A stretch of 64,000 nucleotides of DNA from NCBI GenBank assembly GCA_022749755.1, contig CM040448.1, positions 10,290,481 through 10,354,480 of the forward strand, in the 5' to 3' direction. The notes under the pieces were generated by a model. The model made no database searches. It was not told the origin of the DNA and worked only from the letters and a program-made list of their open reading frames with translations. The position numbers and the translations under genes were made by a program. Within the stretch, counting starts at the first letter, position 1. Every line of letters starts with the position of its first letter. The DNA is from Azadirachta indica. Taxonomy: Eukaryota; Streptophyta; Magnoliopsida; Sapindales; Meliaceae. Of this stretch, positions 26,005 to 38,267 are shown piece after piece.

Positions 26005-27689
26005 TTTTAATTATTAAGGAAAAAGAAAGGGATAACATTAGTTTATCACGTGAGACGTGGGCATCTGGAAGACTTGAAAAGAGAGAATGATTATAAACCG
26101 CACACGTGTCAATGATCTGCTGGCATGACGTCAGCACGTGCATGGAGGCAATTTACGTTGGATTATTTGGTGGGGCCTGTTTCCTATGAAGATCCTCCAC
26201 GTATATATAATCTACAGATTTTGATTGCTACAGTGCGATGCGTGTGTAGTGTTGAACTGGTCCACCCGCACTACCAATATTGGTGGGCTCGTCGCAGTTG
26301 CGAAGTCCCTTGGCCGACGCTTATTAACAAATTAGGAAAGTTAATAATATTGAGGGACGTTTTCGTTTTGCCCCTTTTTTTTTAATTATCTAAACTTTGA
26401 CCTCAAAATATTAGTATTTCTAATTAAGCTCTATATTTCTTAGCTCTCTTCATTTATACCAGTTCCTTGATTTCACAACAAATTTGAAAATAAATTAATT
26501 TTGATGGTTTTAACCTCCTATTAATACCATTCATTATAAGGTAATTATTTTAATTTATTTTATCATATTAAATAGAATAAAGTAATAAACTATTTTAAAA
26601 TTATAAAAATCTATTATTAATTGATAAATTTTGAAAATATGATTAAAAGTAACATTTCTAGAAAGAGATTTTAATTAATATAGAATGCTACCAAAGTAAT
26701 GGTCCAATATTGTTGAATGAGCCACACTAGCAAATCATCATGTTAATGACTTATTTAATAGAGTACTCTGTTAAATGTAGTTAGTTGAATACATGTATAT
26801 AAATATCTATAATAGTAAAGAGAAGTTCGGTAGAGTTTGATGTTTAATGGGTATAATAACAAACCATTTCTAAAATTAAAAATGTAAAACTACTCTTAGG
26901 AGAGATTATCTACAATGACATCAAAGACAATTTCAATAAATTAAATTTACCATATACATTAAAAATAATATGTACATTTATCTATAATGTAACTTTAAGG
27001 TTTTCTATCGATCATTCTTTATTCTATATCATATTGATTAGTCATAATTAGAAATATAAATTTAAAAGATTCAAAATTCAAGGATTTTAGATATATTCAG
27101 TATCATTTTTTAAATTATATTTTTGTTTTTATTTATTGAAAGTATTAAAATACTTGTTTAATCGAGTCTTCTACATTTAATGTAAAAGATGATTTTTAAT
27201 TATTTTTCATATATTTGAAAAATAATATGCAAGTTATTTTTTAGAGTTTATTGCTACTAGAATTTGATTACTAAGAGTGGTATGTCATTAAATATAAAAT
27301 TAAATTTAAAATGATATTGATGATGACGACATAAATATTTTATTTTCTTTTAATTGGTGTATTTGACAAATTAAAATTAATGCATATTTTAAAAATAAAA
27401 CATAATTACATTCAGTATTTTCTTAAACAACTTAGATTAAATGAATTAATTTATATTGTCAAAATATTAACTATTACATGTAATTTAGTAAATGCAATTA
27501 CTATATTTTATGTTTCAAATATTTTACAATTTTTTCTAAATATATTCTTGAATTTTGAAATATCAAATTACAAATACTACTTTTATTTTCATTTTCATTT
27601 TATGAAAACCTAAAATCTATCATCTCTTAAATTATTTTTAAAAAGTTATAAATTTGTTATAATAATCATGAAGAATTCAAAGAAAATTT

Positions 27690-28058
27690 TCATTGTTATA
27701 GACCACATCAATGTAAAATCTTCAAGAATTGTTTTATTATATTCGACAAAGTAGATGGAACAAACTCTTCGTTATAATTTATTTGGTAAAGAAGAACCAA
27801 TTGTAGCTATACAATCAAATGAATTTCAAAGTTTGGTCGAGTAATAACCAACACGGCATTCAATTGGAAGGGGGCCCAAATGAAGAAAATTGGTATATTA
27901 AGTGGGAAATAAAGAAAATCACAAAAGATGAAGGATTAATCTCAGCTGTACCAAAAGAAAAGATTAATTTCGCGTATTTTTCAAAATTCCCTATTGTTTC
28001 TCATATTAATCACTTTAGTCCTCAAGAACAAGATATCACAATATATCCTTTTAGTTGA
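27690..28058 (+). pseudogene. Decayed coding-like fragment, family unknown
   Basis: Less AT-rich than its surroundings, with two abutting open frames on the plus strand: one from an ATG near 27755 (start MEQTLRYNLFGKEEP) that stops near 27842, and one at +1 that continues to 28058 (contains QHGIQLEGGPNEENWYIKWE and KKITKDEG). The change of frame and stop codons mean it is broken. It sits in a stretch present only in repeat copy B. A retroelement or pararetrovirus-like origin is a guess from the context; I do not recognise the family. Confidence 0.3.
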
Positions 28059-29031
28059 GTTATTCTTACATATATGTCACAAACATTCATAATGTTTTTC
28101 TTTTTTATCGCTTTAGTCCAATAAATTTTAGTCAATATAATTTTTATCCCCGTGATCAAATTACTATTATACATAAAGTTTTCTTCGTTAAGTTGAATAA
28201 GAGTTTAAGTAAAAGTACAATTTTATCCTCCAATAATTTCTGTAGATATAAAATGACATATTTATGATGCATTTTATCTCTACAAAAATTATAGAAAGGT
28301 AAAATTTTACTTTCACTTTATTTTTACTCAGTTTAAACTAAAAAATGCAACGAAAGTTTAGTCAAAGAATATAATCGATTAAAACTCTCTAGATTAATGT
28401 GACAACTATATAAAATATTAGGAATATTTATCACTAATTGTCAAACACCTTACCTTAATAACTTGTCTTAAATGTTAATGCTCAATTTTACATAAAAATT
28501 GAACTTTTGGATCAAATAAATTCAACTAGTACAATATCATGATCAAATTTTCATATGTGAATCTTTACATGTTCATTTTATCTTAGTTAATTTTAATAAT
28601 CGTGTTTCAATTAAATCTAATCAATTTTTTTAGTACTTACCTTGGTTTCTCACATGCACACTTATTCAATCCTACTAAATTTTCATAGAATTCACCTCTC
28701 ACATGAGTTTCTTTCTAGAATTTGTCTTTATATATGTATGTGTATCATTCAGTCTTCATCAAATTCATGATCATGTTTAATTAATATGAAATACCTATTA
28801 AGAACAATTTATTTTAATACAAATATTGTGGATCTCATTCAGTTTTTATTGAATTCATGTTTTATGTAAAAGAAATATGTTGAGACTCGTTTTTAATACT
28901 AATGCTAGCTACGATTTTACCTAAAATCTTAAACTTTCAGACAAACTAAATTCAACTAATATGATAATGGTTCATGATGAGGATTTTTGTTTTGAATAAA
29001 TTGTTGCTGAAGGTTGAAGAAAGAACCTGAA

Positions 29032-29150
29032 GCTTAAGGGGGGCATGTTGAAACAAATTGACTGTTCGGTAAGGCCCAGAGTCCAAATTTATACTTAGTT
29101 CAGGCCCAACGTCAAGGGACATTCTAGGAGCTGCTACAGAACAAAACACT
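29032..29150 (+). mobile_element. Possible LTR-retroelement remnant (polypurine tract and LTR start)
   Basis: GAAGCTTAAGGGGGGCA directly before TGTTGAAAC resembles the polypurine tract and the TG start of a copia-type 3' LTR. No partner LTR, integrase or reverse transcriptase frame was seen in the window, so this is at best a fragment. Confidence 0.25.
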
Positions 29151-29649
29151 AGTACAACACCTGCAGAGAAAAACTCCGTTTCAATGGTGATGATCGGGTA
29201 ATATTACATTAACATAGGATGAATTGCATTTATTTACTATGGTTTAAAAAATAAATAAATAATGGCAGGCAAAAATCAAACTCACGCCTTGTTTGATTCC
29301 CACTAGCTTTCTCACAATGTGTGAGTTTGTCTCTTTAAAAAAATTATAGGTAAACTTTTCTTTTAAGAAGATCAGATTTTTAAGTGTTGAATATATTATA
29401 ATAGTATTTGTATTCTTTTACAATCATTAGTAAAATTCTATAAATTGCAAGTAGATTGTAAAAAATAAATAATCTTGTAATACTTAAAAAAAAAAATAAT
29501 ATGCATCATATAAAAAGGTCACTTTTGTAATATTATTTTAAACTGCTATTTTAAAAAGAGAGGATACAAAAATTTTACTTGCTATGTTTTTTCAATCATC
29601 CGAATCTAGCTTGGATGGCTAAAAAACAAGTCCTCTCAAAGAGAGGTCT

Positions 29650-29873
29650 TGTCTTCGATGCTTTATCTATATGACTTAAATAGCACGCGTCGAGGGCATA
29701 GCCTTTCAAAAGGAGGTCTTGTTTTTTAACCACGCAAATTAACTCTGTTTGATTCTTTTAGTCTTCGATCCTTACCCTATCTATATGGTTTAAATGGCAT
29801 GAATCGAAAGCATAACCTTTCCAAAAGGGGTGTGGTCTTCTAACCAACCAAATTAGGTCTGTCTGATTCTTTT
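29650..29873. repeat. Tandem repeat, two copies, period about 110 bp
   Basis: Both copies run GTCTTCGAT, TATCTATATG, TTAAAT(A/G)GCA, GCATA(G/A)CCTTT, AAAAGG, TTCTAACCA or TTTAACCAC, AAATTA and CTGATTCTTTT or TTTGATTCTTTT. They start at about 29651 and 29761. Confidence 0.65.
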
Positions 29874-30600
29874 TATAATAAATAAAAAAAAGCCACAATG
29901 AATTTCTTTTTGTTTTGTAAGTTTGTATTTTGTAACATTTATTTATTTTGTTAAATGTAATTTGTTATTTAAATACAAAATAAAACAAATAAAATAAAAA
30001 AATTATTAAATATAAAAATTTGTACTTTGTATTTTATAACATTGAAAAATAAAAATATTATCACTACTTTCTCTACTCAGTTATTTAATTATGAAATAAA
30101 TTTAAAAAAATAACACAATTCATATAAATTTTAAAATTTTTAAATTGCTAACGGAATTAATAAAATAAGCGTGATGCATGCAACACTTTGTTTAGAAATA
30201 TAAGAGTATAATATATTGGTGATTATTGTTTTTCTATGCAAATTACTAAAGAAATTAACATATTATTATATGATGACTGGAACAAATTTTTATAATTTTA
30301 TTTAATTAATTATATTTGTCAATATATTTGCACTCTATTAATTATAACTAAGTATATATTACATATTTATAATTTTATATATACGAATATGTAGAATATT
30401 TAATTATGTTATAATCAAAATGTAATTAGTTATATTTTATTATAAATTTTAATTATTCATTATTATAAATATTGTCATTGAAAATTTTAATTTATTAAAT
30501 AAAGAATAAAATTGTAAATTTGTAATTTAATATATATATATCATTATTTTAAACTTATTTAATTTATTATTTTTTTATTATAATAATATACTATTAATAA

Positions 30601-30701
30601 TGGGCTGGTTATGAACCCGTCACAGCCCATGTGATTTATTCTTTTTATTGTGCATGTCGTATCGACTCCCGTAGTCCAATTTTCGTGAGCCTGCCGGCCC
30701 A
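30601..30701 (+). promoter_or_regulatory. Site-II element cluster of the TypA promoter
   Basis: TGGGCT (30601-30606), AGCCCA (30624-30629) and GGCCCA (30696-30701) lie 175-275 bases before the TypA start codon. Such TGGGCY/RGCCCA groups bind TCP factors and are common in promoters of plant plastid and translation genes. A TATA-like TTTAAATA follows at about 30780-30787. Function is inferred from motif identity and position. Confidence 0.5.
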
Positions 30702-30874
30702 TTTCCCATCTTTACAAAGCACCAGACTCATTTCTTTTTCCCTTTCATTATTTATTTATTTTCGAAATTTTACTTTCAATTTAAATAGCGGCCTCTTATA
30801 TTCGTTATTCTCAATAACAGCCTCACTTGCTAAATCCTCCATTTCCCTCTGTGAGCGAGAATTGCAGAGTGAAA

Positions 30875-33800
30875 ATGGATATGGCAATTAGCTTCCACAA
30901 CTCTTCCTTCTCTTTACTTAAACCTAGAACAACTTCTTCTTCTCCTTCTCCTTCTTCTTTGCTGACTAAACATAACTTTGGTTTCAACTTATCTCCGTCT
31001 TCAATTACCAGCACGACTCTTAAATTTCGTCACGGTAGGTCTGCTCACCGTCACAGACCAATCAGATGCTCCGTTTCTGAAGCTACCGAACCCACCGTCG
31101 GTAATTCACTTTCTCATTGTTTTTTCTTTTGCTTAATTAATGTTTAATTCTCTTTCTGTTATTAATTCTAGTTTAACTTACGTTTTTTAAGCTGATTTTG
31201 TGAATATTCTGTGTATATTGGAGCTTGTTTAGTTACTTTCATGATTATTTAGTTTCATTTAGTGTTATTTTCTGCTCATTATTTATCCAAAGTATTTTTT
31301 ATCTGACATTTGTTTTACATTCAGGAAAGAATTTATTCATCTGCTGAAATTATTTACCATCCAAACAGTTTTTGGAATCATTTTAAGAAAACTGCACTAC
31401 ACTAATAAAGAGTGCCACAAGTTTTTATATATATTTTTTTTTGCTTTGAATAATTCAATTTCGAAAAAGAGTAATTTAGGATTCCATTTATAAGTTTAGA
31501 CCTTCAAAAGTCTAAATACAACTCTGCCTGTATAAAAAGAGTAATTAAGGACTTTATATAGAGGTCAACCGGTTTATATGTAGGTTGCTTTGCAAATTAT
31601 TGAATATATTGATGTTATTTTGCCACAGAGAAGAAGAGCCAGTTAATGAGGAGAAGTGATATAAGGAACATAGCAATTATTGCTCATGTAGATCATGGAA
31701 AGACAACTTTGGTTGATGCAATGTTGAAACAAGCTAAGGTAATACCCGAGGAACTCTTGATGAACTGCTTTGCTCTAAGCAAGTAAATTTGTCCCATGAG
31801 CTGAATTATTTTGTTGCACTTCTAAGTTGAGTATTGTTTCAAAAAGGAAATAATAACAAATTTTTTTTTCTTATTTTCTATTATACCTATTTTCTTTTCC
31901 CTTTACACAATCATGAATTCCTAGACAATCCAAAATTATTCCAATTTTATTAGAGAACTCAAATAAGTTGATAACTTGTAAGCCTAATGGCTTCAATTTC
32001 CTGGTGGCTCCCCAAATTGTGCTACCTAACATTATGGTTGTAAAATGGTGCATATTACTAATGCTTACTCCATTGTGCAGGTATTTCGTGATAATCAATT
32101 TGTACAAGAAAGGATAATGGACTCAAATGATCTTGAAAGGGAAAGGGGAATTACAATACTTAGCAAAAATACATCCATCACTTACAATGACACAAAAATC
32201 AACATAATAGATACTCCCGGCCATTCAGACTTTGGAGGTGAAGTGGAACGCATCCTGAATATGGTGGAGGGGGTTCTTCTAGTGGTATTATTTTGCATCT
32301 TGTATTATTTGGATGCCATATTTTTTATAATCGACATGATATGCATGTTTTTGTGTGTGCAGCAAATCTCCATGATCAGTTTGGTACTCATTTTGCCACC
32401 AATATTTCTATCATGCTGCCAGAAAAAATTCTTATCTCTTATCTGTATCTGGTCTTGAAAAATCGTTCATCAAATCATGTATTTGCTTTGGATTTAAAAT
32501 GATATACTAATGCAACTTAAAATTAAAGTTCTTTTCCCATCCCTCCCAATTTTTAGATTTCTTTGGTTTGTTGGAATATAAAGGCTGGACATCGGTTTTC
32601 ATTTATGTGGATTTACATTATAAAGTTCCTGTTCAATAATTCAGACTCAGGCTTTTCTTATCTGTCAATTGATTTATCAATTGACAATTTTAGTCTTTAG
32701 TTAAGAATGATTGATTCCCATGCAAATAAAATTAGCATCGTAATTATGCTCATTCATTTGTTTGATCATATTTTCTGGATTTCTTTCTATGCTTGTCTAC
32801 TTTTGGTGGACACTGTTTGTTTCTTAGATTAAATAATGGCTGTCTTGTTACTACTAGTACATTAACAACTCTTTTCCTTTGTAGGTTGATTTTGTTGAGG
32901 GTTACATTAACAACTCTTTCCTTTGCAGGTTGATTCTGTCGAGGGTCCAATGCCACAGACAAGATTTGTGTTAAAGAAGGCTCTCGAATTTGGCCTTGCT
33001 GTTGTTGTTGTGGTCAACAAGATTGATAGACCTTCAGCTCGTCCAGATTTTGTCATCAATTCCACATTTGAGCTATTTATTGAACTAAATGCAACAGATG
33101 AACAGGTACCATCGTGTTGTAACCCTGTATGTTAATCAAATGCATATTTTAAAAATATTAATACCCAATAGCCATGAGGAATTTTTTTTTTTAATGCTTT
33201 CAGAAAATTTGGACTTCTTAAATTTTATTGTCTTTTCTCATTTTAAGGTTTACGTGTTCACTCTCATGAAGTAATAACTCCTAAAGCCTGATCTCATTAC
33301 AAATTTGATGTTATGTGCAGTGTGATTTCCAAGCAATATATGCTAGTGGTATCCAAGGAAAGGCAGGGCTTTCTCCTGACAATTTGGCAGATGATCTTGG
33401 GCCACTTTTTGAGTCTATTATTAGATGCATACCTGGACCGCGTATCGAGAAAGATGGTGCACTGCAAATGCTTGTTAGTGGTTGTTCTTGTGTAGCTGTT
33501 TCAACATACTTTAACTGTTGTCTACCCTTGTTTGTGTTGCTTATCCTGTTCTCTAGTTTTAGTGGGACGTGGTGTGACAAAATTCTGAACATTAATATCA
33601 ACTAATTGGGTTTTGTTTGCAAAGCCATTATGCCATAAACAAGTATCTTTAACTGGATCTGAGCTTTTGAAAAGAAGAATCAATTGCAACTATCTTTAAT
33701 AGACTTGAAAGGGGTTAATTGGTAGAAAAAACATAAGCCAATAAATTCTCTGCTTTCTTTTTGGTATTTTAGCAGTAATCTGGCATTGATTTAACTCATG

Positions 33801-36800
33801 ACGGTCCTAGGAACAGTAAAAGGTGGAATAGATGGTTAAAAGTGCACATTTTAAAGAACTACCTTTTGGCATCGCTATACATTCCTTGGGAAAGGTGACA
33901 AATAGAATCTTTGTGTTGTACAGAAAAAACATATACTGTTAGAAATAGCTTGAAGGTCAAGAGAAATGAATTGAATCCCAAATGGAACTCCCCATCTGGA
34001 ATATTAAGCACATTAAATTATATTGAAGGACTAGAAATATCCCTGCAAAGGAAGTAGAAATCTTGGAAGTAATACCATGTTTCTGTTATCTCATAGTTCT
34101 GAGGAGATCCTTTGCTGTAATTTTAATTTTGACAGTCATCTTAAGTTCTTTTCTTGACTTGATTGATTATTTATATTATTTTCTTTTCTAACATAGTCAT
34201 CTAAATTTGTTGTTGACGTATTTTAGGCTACAAATATAGAGTATGATGAACATAAAGGACGCATAGCTATTGGACGCTTGCATGCAGGGGTTTTGCGGAA
34301 AGGAATGGAAGTGAGGGTGAGTTTGCTTTGTATCTCGAGGCTGCTTTTGTGGTTGCACAATTAAATGTTCACCAGAAGATGGGCCATGTTGTAAATTAAA
34401 CCAAAATTCATCGTGCCCATATGATCCCCTTCCACCTATTTAACAATTTTCACCAATGCTTTGTGGCAGTGACATGTTAGCAATTTTCATGAATTTACTC
34501 TTTTCTGGTGACTTAATCTATATTTCTCCTATTTGTCTTCTAATGAAGTTATGTTAACAATTTTCATCAATTTACACTTTTCTGGTGACTTAATCTATTT
34601 TTCTTCTATTTGTCTTGTAATGAAGTCTATCTGGAGAAATCAATTTTGAATTTTGATATCAGATATGAAAATAGAAAAACAAGCCACTTCTTGTTCCTTA
34701 TTATAGTTTTACTTTTTGCCCCTAAGGTATGCACTTCGGAAGATTCATGTAGATATGGGAAAGTCAGTGAACTTTTTGTGTATGAAAAGTTCAGTAGGGT
34801 TCCTGCTGCAACAGTGGAAGCTGGTGATATATGTGCTGTTTGTGGAATTGACGATATTCAGGTAAGAATTCATCAAGTTTTCATTGTTCAAATATCATTT
34901 TACTTTCTGTTTTTTTTAATGGTATATCCACTTGTAACTGCAATAAAAATTTCATCTTGGAAATTCTTTTCTTTGATCAGATTGGGGAGACAATTGCAGA
35001 TAAAGTATCTGGAAAACCCTTACCTACCATTAAAGTGGAAGAACCAACTGTCAAAATGTCCTTCTCTATAAATACCTCACCATTTGTTGGCCGTGAGGTA
35101 TGTTTATGGAAAGATACTCTACAAATTGTGTACACGGCTTTCCCTTCAAAAACTTCACCTTTTCTTTTTTCTTTTTTTTTGGCTGCATATGCATGCACTC
35201 AAAAAAGATCTCATTTAGGCATGGCATTAATAGTTTTAAGTCATTTTGTTTCTTTTTAGGGAAAGTATGTTACTAGCAGGAACTTACGAGATCGACTTTA
35301 CCGTGAGCTTGAGCGAAACTTGGCTATGAAAGTTGAAGATGGTGAAACTGCAGATACATTTATTGTTAGTGGTCGTGGTACTTTGCACATCACTATACTG
35401 ATAGAAAATATGTAAGTGTAAGGTATTTTGTTGCTCTTCTATCTTTTCAGCAAGCTAGTTCTAAAATGACAATGTCCTTTAGGCGAAGAGAAGGATATGA
35501 ATTTATGGCTGGACCTCCAAAAGTCATTAATAAGAAGGTCAATGACAAAGTGCTGGAACCATATGAGGTGATTTTCTTATCTACATCTTCATATTTGAAA
35601 TAGGTATGGGTGTGGAATGGTAATAGTTCTCCTTTAACCAGATTGCTTGCTTGTAGGTATGATTATTTCTATTTGAAATAGGTATGGGTGTCCAATTGTA
35701 AAGCCATGGTTTGATGCCTAATGCCAGGAATTTTTAAAATGCTTGATAATAAGAAAAACGGTTTCTTATGTTTGTCTTATTGATCAAAGGACCAAGTTAT
35801 CCACTGATCTGAAATCCTTTCTTTGTCAAATTGATGCTTACCTTTAGATCGCCACTGTGGAGGTACCAGAAGAACATATGGGGTCTGTGGTTGAACTTCT
35901 TGGAAAAAGACGTGGGCAGATGTTTGACATGCAGGGGGTTGGGTGAGTAGTTCCTTTTCCCCTTTCTCTTTTATTTTTGTATACTAGCTGTGAACTTTTT
36001 CTCTTAACTCTAGAAAGTGCAAGTGGTTTTTAATTTATGGAACTAGGTATGAACTTGCGGATTATAGATGTTTTCTAGTTTTAATTTAAGACAGGTTATC
36101 AACCTGTACTCAGATTATGTGCATTTATACTTGTGTGCACGTGTACATTCACCCTTGAATTTACATTCTTTGACCATGTGACAACAAACTAAACCAGCAC
36201 ATACCAAGACTTCCAATTGAAAGATGCCTCAACCACCATTATCTTTACGATAATAGGTTAAATTCCTTGATAATACAATCAATCTTGTTAATAGGGATTT
36301 TTCTTCAGGTTTCAGCTAATAGTTACCATTCAGTTTTTTACTAATCTGCTATTGATAAATGCAAATCCATTTTGTGTCCACTGATCAACCATTGGAACAG
36401 TGGTTCTTTAATGTGGATGTGATAAATAGCATATGCACGCTTTTACTTCATTTAGTAAACAGTGTTTACTGGAGAAAATTCTTTGGTTGTTAGTCAATAT
36501 ATGGTAAGGCATGGCATTTACCCCCCTCCATATGATGATTGCACACAGATTTTCATTGCTACCCAGCTTTGTTTTCATATACAGAATTTGAGCAATGGCA
36601 GATCTTCCTTGTGTTTGTACCTTGGTTAATGTGACTAATATATAATATTGAGACTTTATTGGTGCACTAGGTCGGAAGGAACAACACTGCTTAAGTATAA
36701 GATTCCAACTCGTGGCCTTCTTGGATTGCGAAATGCTATATTAACAGCTTCACGTGGCACAGCAATTCTGAATACAATGTTTGATAGCTATGGACCTTGG

Positions 36801-38267
36801 GCTGGTGAAATTTCAACAAGGGATCAGGGTTCACTGGTAATTTCCCACTTAAAATGTTTTGAACGCTAAGGCTTGAAAATAAATGCTCTTAATAATAGGG
36901 CCATGGGCTGTCCCTATCGCCATAGTGGGTTTAGCCGTAATCTTCACATTACTTTTGAAGAAATGTCCAGGTCTTTTTAATGCTGGTTTAGTACTTCAGG
37001 AATAGGATTCAATCTAATTAGACTATAATTTGTTTAAAACATTATTAATCATCAAAAGAGACTATTTACATTGCAAAATGTCTCATAAGTTACTGCAGTT
37101 ATATTTATTAAAATGGGATGGATTTCCCACGTCTTTTGGGAATTAGAATATCTCTTACCTATGTGATCGCCTCCAAATTAAATAACTGGACTGATTTTCA
37201 GGTTGCTTTTGAGGATGGAACAACTACTTCTTATGCTCTCTCTAGCTCACAGGAAAGGGGGCAGATGTTTATTGGTCCTGGAGTGGAAGTTTACAAAGGT
37301 CAAATAGTAGGCATCCATCAGCGTCCTGGTGACTTATCTCTAAATGTATGTAAGAAAAAGGCTGCCACAAATATACGTTCCAACAAAGAACAGACAGGTG
37401 AGAATCAGCTTAACTTTTACCCTTCTTCTATGGAAAAGGGTGTAATTTGAGCTTTTCAATTTTAAGGTAGTTTTGCATTTATATGGTTTTCTTTGTTTCT
37501 GGTTTTGTTACTGATGTTTTACACAGTTATAGTATACTAAAAATGAGAGTGGGAAGCATTGGTTTTTTCGCCTATTTAATTGCCGTATGAATTGCTAATC
37601 ACATGCGTTGACTAGAATTTCACTGTAGATGATTGGAAGTTGCTTTATATTTTCCTGAGTGAATGATTAAATTTGGACTGGCAACAAGGATTTACACTAA
37701 ATTGGTTGAAAAGAAATCTTAGGAAAATTATCTTATCTTACAGTTCACATTTTCTTCTATTGTGTGTGCATTTGCTGAAAACTATGGAAGATGATTACCA
37801 TCTACTTGCATAAGCTACAATTAAAATTGCAAATAGATTAAGTATGCTAGTAAATGATCTAAAATAAGGAAATGTTGAAAGCACATAAGAATCAATAGTA
37901 ACAGCTACTGTAACAAAACCGTGGTGAAGAAATTGACTTGGATGAGCATCAAGTAGACATTTGTATTTGCATTCTTACTCATTTTTCCTCATTCAGTTTT
38001 TCATGATATAGGTTTGTTCTCCATCATCTTTCTTTCCTGTTTTGTTAACTTTAAAAAGTTTAGTATGTTTAACAAGTTCAATCACTAAAATTTGCTCTAT
38101 TGTATTTACTAATCAAAAATCTTCTTTATGTAGTGGTTCTTGATACGCCACTGGATTACAGTCTGGATGATTGCATAGAGTACATTCAAGAAGATGAACT
38201 GGTGGAGGTCACTCCATTGAGTATCCGAATGTGCAAAAATCCAAAGTTTGCAAAAAGAGGTAAGTAA
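30875..38267 (+). CDS. SVR3: Chloroplast TypA/BipA translational GTPase (SVR3-like)
   Basis: Ribosome-associated GTPase of the EF-G/EF-Tu superfamily acting in plastids; Arabidopsis SVR3 is needed for chloroplast rRNA maturation and cold tolerance. Fourteen exons: 30875-31100, 31629-31738, 32081-32284, 32929-33105, 33321-33473, 34227-34316, 34727-34861, 34981-35097, 35260-35411, 35483-35567, 35848-35942, 36671-36836, 37202-37397, 38134-38267. All are GT-AG and phases close to 2040 bases, 679 residues, close to SVR3. Residues 1 to about 60 are a Ser/Thr/Arg-rich transit peptide. G1 AHVDHGKTT is at 95-103, switch RERGITI 132-138, G3 DTPGHSD 156-162, G4 NKID 210-213, then SGIQG. The C-terminal half has the TypA-specific segments ([54 protein letters not shown]). 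It ends [10 protein letters not shown]. An in-frame ATG two codons on (MAIS) is also usable. Confidence 0.96.
32839..32948 (+). repeat. Tandem duplication spanning the splice acceptor of TypA exon 4
   Basis: ACATTAACAACTCTTTTCCTTTGTAGGTTGATTTTGTTGAGG is followed immediately by a second copy, ending CTTTGCAGGTTGATTCTGTCGAGG, in two units 44 bp apart. The second AG (32927-32928) opens the real exon; the first (32883-32884) is a decoy. Because the offset is 44 bases, use of the first acceptor would shift the frame. Confidence 0.85.
34476..34629. repeat. 77-bp tandem repeat in TypA intron 6
   Basis: Two adjacent copies begin GTTAGCAATTTTCAT (34476) and GTTAACAATTTTCAT (34553), sharing CTTTTCTGGTGACTTAATCT and CTAATGAAGT or GTAATGAAGT, about 90% alike by eye. 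It lies within intron sequence, 97 bases before exon 7. Confidence 0.85.

Larger units (their letters stand above)
24597..28450. repeat. Direct repeat copy B, interrupted by insertions
   Basis: Second copy of the ACGT-rich segment described for copy A, same orientation, on the other side of the remorin gene. The left part (24600-24836) matches 19682-19968 (ACCGACTCCA, TTGTACCAAA, GTTCACCTCTCATT). It is then broken by a transposon (24837-26004), resumes at 26005, and runs to about 27600. A further ~700 bp absent from copy A (about 27600-28310) carries a decayed coding-like fragment; the last matching block is about 28310-28450. Copy B keeps the motifs TTTATCACGTGAGACGTGGGC and TGACGTCAGCACGTGCATGG intact. 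Confidence 0.72.
28451..30595. other. AT-rich intergenic region upstream of the TypA gene
   Basis: No gene. It contains short degenerate repeats (AAATTCAACTA at about 28520 and 28950; TCATTCAGT at about 28750 and 28840), a possible retroelement polypurine tract near 29032-29048, a 110-bp tandem repeat (29650-29870) and a strongly AT-rich stretch 29880-30600. Confidence 0.6.

Noticed and set aside
20003..26385. Open frames 20003-20200 and 26125-26385 that look alike in the two repeat copies
   Set aside because: The frames align because indels are few, but changes fall on all codon positions, copy B has an in-frame stop in the shared part and a later indel breaks the frame; no domain is recognisable.
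29640..29880. The 110-bp tandem repeat as a CRISPR-like or RNA gene array
   Set aside because: There are only two diverged copies without unique spacers in a plant genome; it is an ordinary tandem duplication.
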